From the NCBI RefSeq assembly GCF_002795845.1, contig NZ_CP011797.1, forward strand, positions 2,007,501-2,071,500: a stretch of 64,000 nt of DNA, read 5' to 3'. Source of the DNA: Reinekea forsetii. Lineage in GTDB: Bacteria > Pseudomonadota > Gammaproteobacteria > Pseudomonadales > Natronospirillaceae. The stretch's first letter is position 1. Each line of letters opens with the position of its first letter. A program made the position numbers and the translations under genes. The notes beneath the pieces are model-generated. The model saw only the letters and a program-made list of their open reading frames with translations, was not told where the DNA came from and made no database searches. Below are positions 53,738 through 62,414 of this stretch, piece after piece.

Positions 53738-54679
53738 ATGGGCAACGTCGGCGGCAATCGTAATTATGGCTATGGCAAACAACTCGCATGGGCGGGTAAA
53801 AATGCGTTGGCTGATCGGTATGGTCAGGGTCATTTCAGTACCCGTGCAACCCATGAAGAACGCTGGAACCAATTCGTTCATTTTTTAAAGGATGAAGGAA
53901 TTAACGATGCTAGAAAAATTACCCCGACCGTTCTGAACAAACATAATCAGCTTTTGAAAGAATTAGTTAGCAAGGGAGAAATGAGCGTGGCCTATGCTCA
54001 AAACCGGCTATCAACGGTGAATGTGATACTGGAAACAATGCGTAAAGATACCGTCCTGACGATCAAGCCCGCGCAGATTATAGGGCAACGTTCTCACGTC
54101 CGTTCAACCATTCCTGCAACGTTTAAAACGGACGTGTTAAAAGCCATCACCGTTAAACACGGTCAAAACCGGACGATGCTCATTGCTAAACTCACCCGTG
54201 ATCTGGGTTTACGTTTTAAAGAAGCTTCTTTACTCGATACACGCAAAGCTCTCCGCCAGGCCAGGCAACACGGGCGTATTAATATTACCCAAGGCACCAA
54301 GGGCGGAAGAGGCAAAGGGTCAGACCGGTGGATACCCGTCAGTAACCAGTGTCTGCAAACCCTAAAAGCCGCCACTCTCATGCAGGGCAAAGAACAGAAT
54401 TTAATTCCACCTGAAAGGAACTATAAAAAATGGCGAGTCCACCGGTATAACCAGTGGCGTGCCATGACAAACCAGACAACCATCAATGGTTTTCACGATA
54501 TGCGAGCCGCCTATGCTTGCGAACGCTATCAAGCCATTACCGGCTATCCCGCTCCGGTCATTACCGGAAAACGACAAGCCGATAAAGCGCTGGATAAAAA
54601 AGCCCGCACCATTCTCGCCCAAGAATTAGGACACAATCGCACCGATGTGGTTGCAGCCTATATTGGCAGTAGTAAATAG
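53738..54679 (+). CDS. Tyrosine recombinase / integrase
   Basis: A 313-residue integrase. The N-terminal core-binding domain is SAM-like (HEERWNQFVHFLKDEGINDA). The catalytic set is complete: Arg159 in DLGLRFKEASLL, Lys188 in TQGTKGGRG, His253-x-x-Arg256 in GFHDMRAAYA, His299 in ELGHNRTD, Tyr308 in AAYIGSS. It should catalyse integration and excision of the island. It starts near the island's left edge, 1.1 kb from the groEL-tail junction. Confidence 0.92.
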   Translation: MGNVGGNRNYGYGKQLAWAGKNALADRYGQGHFSTRATHEERWNQFVHFLKDEGINDARKITPTVLNKHNQLLKELVSKGEMSVAYAQNRLSTVNVILETMRKDTVLTIKPAQIIGQRSHVRSTIPATFKTDVLKAITVKHGQNRTMLIAKLTRDLGLRFKEASLLDTRKALRQARQHGRINITQGTKGGRGKGSDRWIPVSNQCLQTLKAATLMQGKEQNLIPPERNYKKWRVHRYNQWRAMTNQTTINGFHDMRAAYACERYQAITGYPAPVITGKRQADKALDKKARTILAQELGHNRTDVVAAYIGSSK

Positions 54680-54693
54680 CGTATTGAATAATT

Positions 54694-55062
54694 ATGCGCC
54701 CAGCCAATCACAAACAAGCCGAGCAACATATGGAGCATTTATTAAATCGTAAGCTGAAAGGTAATCGTGGTACTCGCGTTAAAGAACATACCCATCGAGC
54801 AAAGAAAATAGCGGCTGTTATATGGACGAGATTTCAGGTTGGCCCGTACCAATATCAACTCAAGCATCTGCGCTGGTACTTACAAGTCCAAACAAGACAT
54901 CTCAAACCAAGCTCCCGTTACCGATATTGGTTAACCGTAAAAAACATACTGAGAGCACTAAACAAAGAGGCAGCTTGGATACACCGACTACATGGGCCTT
55001 GGGGCAGTCCTGCAATGGTTAATAGACCGAGCAGCAATCATGAAAAGATTACGGTTCAATAA
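54694..55062 (+). CDS. Small basic protein downstream of the integrase
   Basis: A 122-residue, strongly basic protein, not recognised. The central region (AVIWTRFQVGPYQYQLKHLR, then SSRYRYWLTVKNILRAL) resembles a helical core-binding domain of tyrosine recombinases without the catalytic domain. It starts 14 bases after the integrase stop, so it is probably co-transcribed. It may be an accessory DNA-binding partner for recombination. The ribosome site is weak. Confidence 0.6.
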   Translation: MRPANHKQAEQHMEHLLNRKLKGNRGTRVKEHTHRAKKIAAVIWTRFQVGPYQYQLKHLRWYLQVQTRHLKPSSRYRYWLTVKNILRALNKEAAWIHRLHGPWGSPAMVNRPSSNHEKITVQ

Positions 55063-55086
55063 GTTAGGCCTTTATGTTTTTGATCC

Positions 55087-56832
55087 TCATCTGCTTTGAT
55101 ACCGCCACCGCTCCACAACAGTTCCAATTTGATCTTCAGATAGCGCTTCTTTCTGCCAGCCTTTATCAAAATCTACATCGTTAGAACGAGGAAGCTGCAC
55201 CTTGGATAAACTGCGAATCATAATACGTGATGGGAGTGTGGCTGCCTGGCCTACAAAAATAGCTTCTTGCCTACGTAAACCTGAAAGCATTTTGGTTAAG
55301 CCGGACATCGAGTCTGGTAACACACTTCGAACATGCTCTCGGTCTGAATCATTTGTTATTCTCAGAACAATCCATGAGTTACATTGCGAAAGCACTGTAG
55401 CCTCAACTTCACTGGGGCGCTGAGACACCAGCAGTAAACCAACACCATATTTGCGACCCTCTTTAGCAATACGCCTGATTGCGGATTGAGCCGCTTCATA
55501 CTGCGCTTCGCCTCTGTTGGGAACATAACGGTGAGCTTCTTCACATACCAGCAAAACCGGGCTGTCACGCCGCTCATCCTCTGACTGCCAAACTTTTAAC
55601 TGAAAAATAATTCGTGCTATCGCGGCACTTGCAACGCCAGCAACTTCGTTGGGCACACCGGAAAGGTCTACAATCTGCACTGTGGTTTTGCGAGTTAAGA
55701 ATTGATTAACGATAGTAGGTAGCGGGTCTTGAACCCCATCCCAAGGTTTCATCATAAAATTAAGCCGACCATCTTTTAGCAAAGAGCTAATTTTACGGAT
55801 AACTTTATTATAATCTTCATGATCTTTTTGACTTTTGTTTTGTGGTCGCTGAGTATTTATAGCGCCTATTAACCCTATCGTATAAAGGTCATCACCATTC
55901 TTTCCAAAATTATCTAGCCCATAGGTATCACCTAAAACATAAGGTACTGGAGAGTCTACAGTTAACTTGGTTTTATCCAACCCCAATGACTCTGCGGCTT
56001 GTTCACGCACTTTAATCAAGGCGTTTTTTATAATATTTGATTGCGAAGTAGCTGCATATTCTGTTTTACCAATAAATAAGCTTAAAGACTCTTCCAAATC
56101 TAACAACCAATAAGGCAACACCAGCGTTCCTTCATCGGTTGAAAGACGCTGATGTTCCGGGAAAGCTTTGCCATATTCGTTATGCGGGTCGAGTACGATA
56201 ATTTGTGGATGCCAATGTTGGTGGTTCGCAATATCTCCACGTTCAAGAATACTGTGAATAACTGCCGCAACCGCACCTGATTTACCTGCGCCCGTAGAAC
56301 CCAAAATGGCCGTATGCTTGCCTAATAACTCATTTAGCTCGGCGTAACAGGGAGCACCACCAGAACCGACATGCTCGCCAAGCTGAATGACAGCGCCTCT
56401 GGCATCACCATAAATAAAACGAAGTTCAGCCTTTGGAGTGATGTACAAGGTTTGCTGTGGCAGAGGATAAGTCGCTACACCACGTTCAAACTCAAGTGAT
56501 AAATCACCGTTTTCATTTTTACGCCACTCACCCTCACCAAATAAATCAGCTTCAATAATGCGCTCATCTGAAGATGCAACAGGCAGCCCTTGCTCAAGCT
56601 GATAATCAGCCTTCATACGGAGGCGGCTAACTAACCCATATATCGAGCGCCGACCAAAGTGAACTTTTATAATTGAGCCAAATTGCCCAATGGGGTAATT
56701 CTCACCGGCAAAAACTCGGGAAAGATCAGATATGGAAGGGTCAAGCTCGGCAATAATTCGAGAGCCATCGACTTCAATAATTTTACCAATGGCAAGGTTC
56801 TCTATGGGTTTGGAATATCTACTGTGCTCCAT
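55087..56832 (-). CDS. herA: HerA-type ATPase/helicase (SIR2-HerA defence)
   Basis: A 581-residue HerA/FtsK-like hexameric ATPase. An N-terminal beta-barrel (HAS-barrel, 1-140) precedes Walker A GSTGAGKS (178-185), IIVLDPHNEYGKAF, Walker B LLVCEEAHRYVP and the arginine-finger region ESDR-like NDSDREHVRSVLP. ATG 56832 has GGAGGAGC at good spacing; it follows the SIR2 stop by one base. Paired SIR2-HerA proteins form a known anti-phage complex that depletes NAD+ and cuts DNA. It is the last gene of the defence operon. Confidence 0.9.
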   Translation of the reverse strand: MEHSRYSKPIENLAIGKIIEVDGSRIIAELDPSISDLSRVFAGENYPIGQFGSIIKVHFGRRSIYGLVSRLRMKADYQLEQGLPVASSDERIIEADLFGEGEWRKNENGDLSLEFERGVATYPLPQQTLYITPKAELRFIYGDARGAVIQLGEHVGSGGAPCYAELNELLGKHTAILGSTGAGKSGAVAAVIHSILERGDIANHQHWHPQIIVLDPHNEYGKAFPEHQRLSTDEGTLVLPYWLLDLEESLSLFIGKTEYAATSQSNIIKNALIKVREQAAESLGLDKTKLTVDSPVPYVLGDTYGLDNFGKNGDDLYTIGLIGAINTQRPQNKSQKDHEDYNKVIRKISSLLKDGRLNFMMKPWDGVQDPLPTIVNQFLTRKTTVQIVDLSGVPNEVAGVASAAIARIIFQLKVWQSEDERRDSPVLLVCEEAHRYVPNRGEAQYEAAQSAIRRIAKEGRKYGVGLLLVSQRPSEVEATVLSQCNSWIVLRITNDSDREHVRSVLPDSMSGLTKMLSGLRRQEAIFVGQAATLPSRIMIRSLSKVQLPRSNDVDFDKGWQKEALSEDQIGTVVERWRYQSR

Positions 56833-56833
56833 G

Positions 56834-57976
56834 CTAAGCTCCTCCCTCAAGAATCTGTGTTAAATTTTCAAACTTCCACCACTCAATACTCTGTGCAGAA
56901 TGTTCTTGTTGGCCTGCGTGAAAAAAACCTTTGTCAGCAAATATTAATACTTGCTCATTTATCTCAGGATCTTGGTGCCAAGAATCTAAAATGCCATTAG
57001 GTGTAGCATCACTGGTAAATACAATAACCGTAAGGTTGCCATTAGATGCTTTTAATCCGCGTTCAATTTCAAGATTAATGTGCGCATCACCAAAGCTGTA
57101 ACCCAAAATCAGTAAAACCCGTTGTTCACCATTATTGGGGTTTAACACTGCTCTGGCTTTGGCCATTAAATGCGCATACGGGTCAAGCTGGGCTTCACGA
57201 TACTTAGTCGATGCTGGCCAAATCATAATCTTGGATGTTGTTTCTGTGTTTCGTGTTAAATGCGAAGCGATACGATGCGGCACTGTTGAGCCAGAAGTTT
57301 CAACCCAGTCGATCGAGCCATGCAGTTTATAAACCTTTGCATCTAACCCTTTGGCATCAAAGGTCAATGGCTCCCACCAAGCCGATACTCCGCCAGCAAG
57401 GCCATCAGCATAATGCACTTTGGAAAGAGCCAGGGCATCTTCAATAAGAGAGTCATAATTCATGACTAGATAGTCGATGCATTCGCCGTGAGTTGCTTTC
57501 CCTGGGCGCATTGGCCGATGTAAAGCCTGTACAAAACGCTCATGAATACTGGAATCTACCTGTTGACTAATCTGCCCCTCAATAGCCAACTTGATTTCAT
57601 CAATTGCGGTAGCTAACTGCTTTTCTGTATAAGTCGCGGCACCTATGGTCACAGTATTATCAGGCACAGCTCTGCTGGCTCTACGATTGGCAATTGCCAA
57701 CCAATCCACCAGCTCGCTTAAAAAGTCTTCTATATGAGCCGCAGGATTTGCATCAGTAAACGAGGTTTGTATTGCTGTCAGAATTCCCTTTGAATCATCT
57801 GACAATTTATCACTTGCAAGTACGCTCGCTGTAAGCTGGTTAGTTAATGGCAGCCCCGCACAGTAACTTGCACCTGCACCAAGTAATATTGCCTTGGAGT
57901 GAGACAATAATCCTTCTAATTTCTCAAGTGCTTCTTTGAATGGTTTGTGCTGTAAAGCCGTGGTATCGAATATCAT
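56834..57976 (-). CDS. SIR2-domain NADase (SIR2-HerA defence)
   Basis: A 380-residue protein with a SIR2-like domain. NAD-binding LLGAGASYCAGLPL (residues 31-44), catalytic Asn173 in VMNYDSLIED and His219 in KLHGSIDW are intact, and LILGYSFGDAHINLEIERGL is the C-terminal nucleotide-fold block. In phage defence such proteins degrade NAD+ on infection. It is paired with HerA (1-base gap) and starts 9 bases after hsdS, so it is in the same transcription unit as the type I restriction genes. Confidence 0.9.
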   Translation of the reverse strand: MIFDTTALQHKPFKEALEKLEGLLSHSKAILLGAGASYCAGLPLTNQLTASVLASDKLSDDSKGILTAIQTSFTDANPAAHIEDFLSELVDWLAIANRRASRAVPDNTVTIGAATYTEKQLATAIDEIKLAIEGQISQQVDSSIHERFVQALHRPMRPGKATHGECIDYLVMNYDSLIEDALALSKVHYADGLAGGVSAWWEPLTFDAKGLDAKVYKLHGSIDWVETSGSTVPHRIASHLTRNTETTSKIMIWPASTKYREAQLDPYAHLMAKARAVLNPNNGEQRVLLILGYSFGDAHINLEIERGLKASNGNLTVIVFTSDATPNGILDSWHQDPEINEQVLIFADKGFFHAGQQEHSAQSIEWWKFENLTQILEGGA

Positions 57977-57985
57977 ATTCCCTCC

Positions 57986-59203
57986 CTAGAGTTCGCCTTT
58001 AAAGGCTGAATTGAGTATTGATTCCTTAAGTTCACTTAAATATTGGATTTTTTCATTTAACTCTTTTTTTAGTTCAATTGATAAAGTATCCATAGCCTTT
58101 ATTTTTTCCACAATCACTTTTTGCTCTTCTGTCGTCGGAACTGAAAGCTTGATCCTAGATAAGATTTTAAGATTAATGTTCTTTTGGGCGGCTGCATTTG
58201 CTTGGGTATCTAGATACTGTTGAAGCGTAGTCAGAAAGTAATAAAGATATTCAGTCGATAACTCACTGGATGAAATCCCAACAACGCTATCAGGAAAGCA
58301 AGCATCCATATCCAAAATAGCAACATCCCCTATATTTGCTGCTATTGTCAGGCAAATTGTACCCTTTGCCCATAATTTGCTTTGCTGCAAACCTTTCTCA
58401 CTGTATGTGGCTGAGTAAGCCGAAATGTACTTCTGAGCATTGCGAACATCCCCCGTTTGTATAAAGGGGTAATCTCCTCCAAAAAGTGATTTGTCATTCC
58501 TTGGTCGGTGCTTTGACTTCCCCCTTGCAACTTTAGCGACTTGGTGTAACTCCATCGAAGGCCATTGTTCGTGGCCTAAGCTAAATACATTGCTTAGCTG
58601 ACTAGCATACAATGCATCGGCCAACTTAACACTTTCCTGTAAATGCTCAATGGCGGTGTCGATGAGGGTGATCAGTGCATCGAGTTTTTCGACGATGCGT
58701 TTTTGTTCAGAGATCAGCGGCAAAGGAATATCAAGCTGTTCAATCATTGTTTTGGTTAAAGCTTGCCGCGTAGCACCGCCAGCACCCTGCCACAATAAGT
58801 TAGCTTTAAATTTTGGACTGACAACTAAATAATTTAAAAAACCATTATCAATATTCTCTTTAACACGTAGTATTGCTACGTGCTGATTAACTCTAGCTGG
58901 TAGGTATTCATCAGGCACAATACAACTACGAGCAATTGATGCTCCGGTTATATTAAGTAAAATATCACCCGTTTTGACAACAACATTCTTTAGTGCATAA
59001 GCTTGATCATCGTCAATAAATGCCAGCCTCTTAAATTTAAACCGGCAGTCATGCACATTAAGGCTCCTTATGAGGGAAATACCACTTTCTTTGTATGCTT
59101 TCTCACCGCCTTTTGGAGTAGCCCCACTCCCAATTTTTGTTGTCAAGTTAACTAGCTTGTGCCACTCCCAACCATCCGGCAATTCATATAAAGCCTGCTC
59201 CAT
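57986..59203 (-). CDS. hsdS: Type I restriction-modification specificity subunit HsdS
   Basis: A 405-residue specificity subunit with two target-recognition domains. TRD1 spans about 1-160 (PDGWEWHKLVNLTTKIGSGAT ends it short), followed by the conserved helix EQKRIVEKLDALITLIDTAI. TRD2 (about 205-350) is followed by the second helix EEQKVIVEKIKAMDTLSIEL. The C-terminus, ESILNSAFKGEL, is typical. It determines the bipartite DNA target, which cannot be read from sequence. It lies 2 bases after hsdM. Confidence 0.93.
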   Translation of the reverse strand: MEQALYELPDGWEWHKLVNLTTKIGSGATPKGGEKAYKESGISLIRSLNVHDCRFKFKRLAFIDDDQAYALKNVVVKTGDILLNITGASIARSCIVPDEYLPARVNQHVAILRVKENIDNGFLNYLVVSPKFKANLLWQGAGGATRQALTKTMIEQLDIPLPLISEQKRIVEKLDALITLIDTAIEHLQESVKLADALYASQLSNVFSLGHEQWPSMELHQVAKVARGKSKHRPRNDKSLFGGDYPFIQTGDVRNAQKYISAYSATYSEKGLQQSKLWAKGTICLTIAANIGDVAILDMDACFPDSVVGISSSELSTEYLYYFLTTLQQYLDTQANAAAQKNINLKILSRIKLSVPTTEEQKVIVEKIKAMDTLSIELKKELNEKIQYLSELKESILNSAFKGEL

Positions 59204-59205
59204 GT

Positions 59206-60678
59206 CTACTTCTCCACCAACAGGCTTTCAATTTCATCCAACAGGCCTGACACCAACTTTTCCTTAGTACGGATCTGTTTAAGAATATCGCTGGGTGCTA
59301 AATGCTCGGCATCCTTCTGTTTGGCAGGATTTTTGGCGGACAGGTCATAATCTTCTGTTAGCTTGCTGAAAGGCACTGTCCATGACAGTTCGGTGGTTTC
59401 ACGACTTGCATACAATTCAACAAATTCTTTTAAATGCCCATCGGTAATCGGCTTATTTTTGGTGAGTTTTTGCTCTGGCTCGCATTCGTAATACCACACA
59501 TCACTGGTGCCACCACTACGCTCAAAAAATAGCACATTGGTTTTAACACCCGAGTACGGCAAAAACACCCCAGCAGGCAGGCTTAAAATGGTATGCAGGT
59601 TAAAGTTTTCTAACAATTCCTGTTTCACTTGTTTAAAGGCGCTATTGGTTTGGAACAGCACGCCTTCTGGCACGACTATCGCTGCTTTACCACCCACTTT
59701 TAAGGTTTTCATAAAGTGCTGTAAAAACAGCAATTCAGTAGCGTTACTTTGAATGGGAAAATTTTGTTGGATTTGTGATTTTTCTTTACCTCCAAAAGGC
59801 GGATTAGCCAGAATAATGTCGTAACGGTCTTTTTCCTGAATATCGCGGATGTTTTGTGTGAGAGTATTGCCACGGTACAGGTTAGGTGACTCGATACCGT
59901 GCAAAATCATATTCATCATACCCATCACATAGGCCAATGACGTTTTCTCATAACCAAAAAAGGTATCGCGCTGAATAAAATCCCATTGGTCGGTGTTTAG
60001 CTTATCTTTTTGGGCTTTTAGGTGTTCAAAGGCTTGTACTAAAAACCCGCATGAACCAGCAGCAGCATCATAAATACTTTGCCCTGGCTGTGGGTCTATT
60101 ACGTTTACAATACTGCGAATGACCGCGCGGGGCGTATAAAACTCACCGGCATAGCCACCCGCATCCCCCATATTTTGTAATAAGCCTTCATACACATGCG
60201 ACAGCTCAAACATCTCATCGCTGGATTGAAAGTTAAGGGTGTCGATAATATCCAGCACCTCACGCAGTGTATGACCAGAGGCAACCTTGTTATCTAAGTA
60301 TTGAAAGATTCCCCCAATTTTATAGGTAAAGGATTTAGGGTCGGCGGTGGTAATGGTGGCAAAGGCTTTCAAATAAGGGAAAAGCTCGTTGTTTACATAA
60401 TCGGTAAGGTCGTCGCCTGTACGGACTTTGGTGATGTCTAGCTTGCCGTTACTTGTTTTGGGGCAGGCCCAATTTCCCCAGCGGTGTTCTTTATCCAATA
60501 CCGGCTGGTAGTCTTTGCCAGACAATACCGCTTCGTCTTCTTTTTCTGATTCGTAGTCATCTAAAAACTTAAGAAACAATACCCATGAGGTTTGCTCGGT
60601 ATAGTGCATGGCACCACTGATGCCATCGTCACGGCGGAGAATGTCGGTAATGCGGTCTATTTTTTGTTGTAATGACAT
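59206..60678 (-). CDS. hsdM: Type I restriction-modification methyltransferase HsdM
   Basis: A 490-residue N6-adenine methyltransferase. The N-terminal helical domain (DRITDILRRDDGISGAMHY) precedes the SAM site AGEFYTPRAVIRSIVNVI and DAAAGSCGFLVQAFEHL (motif I, a variant of DPAAGTGGF), then the catalytic NPPFGG. It methylates the host site recognised by HsdS. It is 2 bases downstream of the AAA/TOPRIM gene and 2 bases upstream of hsdS. Confidence 0.93.
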   Translation of the reverse strand: MSLQQKIDRITDILRRDDGISGAMHYTEQTSWVLFLKFLDDYESEKEDEAVLSGKDYQPVLDKEHRWGNWACPKTSNGKLDITKVRTGDDLTDYVNNELFPYLKAFATITTADPKSFTYKIGGIFQYLDNKVASGHTLREVLDIIDTLNFQSSDEMFELSHVYEGLLQNMGDAGGYAGEFYTPRAVIRSIVNVIDPQPGQSIYDAAAGSCGFLVQAFEHLKAQKDKLNTDQWDFIQRDTFFGYEKTSLAYVMGMMNMILHGIESPNLYRGNTLTQNIRDIQEKDRYDIILANPPFGGKEKSQIQQNFPIQSNATELLFLQHFMKTLKVGGKAAIVVPEGVLFQTNSAFKQVKQELLENFNLHTILSLPAGVFLPYSGVKTNVLFFERSGGTSDVWYYECEPEQKLTKNKPITDGHLKEFVELYASRETTELSWTVPFSKLTEDYDLSAKNPAKQKDAEHLAPSDILKQIRTKEKLVSGLLDEIESLLVEK

Positions 60679-60680
60679 GC

Positions 60681-62411
60681 TTAAAGTTTTCCGATAATAA
60701 AGTTGTACATATTAGTGATGTCTTCGCTGATTTCTGAGGGTGGGATTAGGTTGATATATTCTTGTAGTGATTCAAGGCATAAACCTTCTACTGGTTTGAT
60801 AATAGGTTTAATAACTTCCTTCACATCAAGACGTCTCACAGGCTCAGAATCGGAAGCCACGTTTGCATCTAACTGATACTCAACTCCTAGCTGATCATTA
60901 ATTTGAGGTAATTGATTATGTACGATTAGCGCAGTATGGCTAAGAAGATAATTTTCAATTTCACGGTGTCGCCAAGAGAGCAAATGTACTTTTGGGTTGG
61001 CTTGGCCTGACCAACTACTTGGTTGCGCATTTTCCCCATTAACTGAGACTCCATTGGCTACATCGATACTAGTGACAGGCAAGTTATCCCTATCGCAGAT
61101 AAGAAAAATATTTTTTGTTTGAATATCCCATTCCGAGGATCGTATTGAAAAAGCATCCGCCCATGCAATTTTACTTTTACCAAAACCACAGGTATGTTGC
61201 TCGTAATTTGATTCTTTCTTAATAGCTTGTATATCGTTCAATCTTGGAAGCGGCCGCTCTAGCTTCCTTTCAGCAAGCATCTTGAAAATAACCCAGTCAT
61301 CAGGGTCGTCTATAAGCACAATATTCTCAATAAGAGAGCAAACTTTAAATTGCGCTTTTTGGACATAGCCTAATTGATCTAAACGCTTTGTCAGTGCTGA
61401 AAATTTATCCTCATCTGTAATTCTACCTTTGGAAATAAGATGAATGTTGTTTATACCTGTTGCTGAAATCGATTCTAGAAGATGAGATGTTGTTATTGTT
61501 TGGCCTTTGGCCCCCTTTAATGTTCGCCATAGTTTTTTAACATTCGTGTAATGAAGGTGGGAGTCCGCCTCATCTAATAGAAACAATGTATTTTCGGAGT
61601 CGAATAAATCAATCAATGAGTAGAGGAATAACATTTGGTATTCACCATCGCTCAACTCTTCAAACTCTAGGCCTTCGTTAAACCTTAACTGTGAGCCATC
61701 AGCATCAAGAAAATAGCCGTTATAGGCTCCTTCGACTAGAAATTTTGTCGCGTCTAACTTTGACCCATCGAAACAATTAAAAAAGGCCTTTGATGTGAAG
61801 GATATATTTTGACTTTTTATCCCTTTTCCTTTCTCAAGGATTGTCTCAAAAGTATCTAGCTCGCTAGCACTGTCAATAAATGACTCAAGGCGCTGATTAA
61901 ATGGCCTCTTCCTAATTGAAGGGTGGTCAAAATTCAGAGCCTCTTTTTCTTCATCCGACTTAATCGTTTTAAGATAATTTATTGGTATTTCTAACGGAAT
62001 AGAGAAAGTTGATATTTTGTCTAAATCATCTTCAATTTTTATATACTCCTTTTTTCCAAGGAATGACCTTACTAAGCCTTGAGGGACAAATGTCGTGGCC
62101 AGAAAAACTAATGAACGCACATCTCGTTTGGTAAAATATAAACAGCCAAAATCAATATCACTAATGTCATTTGTTTTTCTCAATCTGTTTATTCTATTAG
62201 AAAAAATCCCCGAAAAATTTTCATTTTGGCCTGAGGTGAAACATATTAACCGGCCATTTTCTTCTTCTGACCCAGTGATTCTTGAGTTGAAAATAGAATG
62301 TAAAATTGTAGATTTACCACAACCATTTTCTCCAATAAGAGTCGCAACTTTATCAACAGTTAGTGTTTGCCGATCTGTGCAGAGTTGATTGGGTGCTAAT
62401 GCAATTTCCAT
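60681..62411 (-). CDS. AAA ATPase with C-terminal TOPRIM/DUF4435-like region (PARIS- or OLD-like)
   Basis: A 576-residue protein. The ABC-type ATPase domain has Walker A GENGCGKST (27-35), signature FEELSDGEYQML, Walker B TLFLLDEADSHLH and the switch TTSHLLES. The C-terminal half (from about residue 360) has ENIVLIDDPDDWVIF, IFLICDRDN and WRHREIENYLL. Those blocks recall TOPRIM/DUF4435 nuclease regions, although the usual Glu of the first motif is Asp. This resembles a fused AriA-AriB (PARIS) or an OLD-type nuclease. It lies between hsdR and hsdM with 2-3-base gaps, so it is part of the restriction operon. Confidence 0.75.
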   Translation of the reverse strand: MEIALAPNQLCTDRQTLTVDKVATLIGENGCGKSTILHSIFNSRITGSEEENGRLICFTSGQNENFSGIFSNRINRLRKTNDISDIDFGCLYFTKRDVRSLVFLATTFVPQGLVRSFLGKKEYIKIEDDLDKISTFSIPLEIPINYLKTIKSDEEKEALNFDHPSIRKRPFNQRLESFIDSASELDTFETILEKGKGIKSQNISFTSKAFFNCFDGSKLDATKFLVEGAYNGYFLDADGSQLRFNEGLEFEELSDGEYQMLFLYSLIDLFDSENTLFLLDEADSHLHYTNVKKLWRTLKGAKGQTITTSHLLESISATGINNIHLISKGRITDEDKFSALTKRLDQLGYVQKAQFKVCSLIENIVLIDDPDDWVIFKMLAERKLERPLPRLNDIQAIKKESNYEQHTCGFGKSKIAWADAFSIRSSEWDIQTKNIFLICDRDNLPVTSIDVANGVSVNGENAQPSSWSGQANPKVHLLSWRHREIENYLLSHTALIVHNQLPQINDQLGVEYQLDANVASDSEPVRRLDVKEVIKPIIKPVEGLCLESLQEYINLIPPSEISEDITNMYNFIIGKL

Positions 62412-62414
62412 AAA

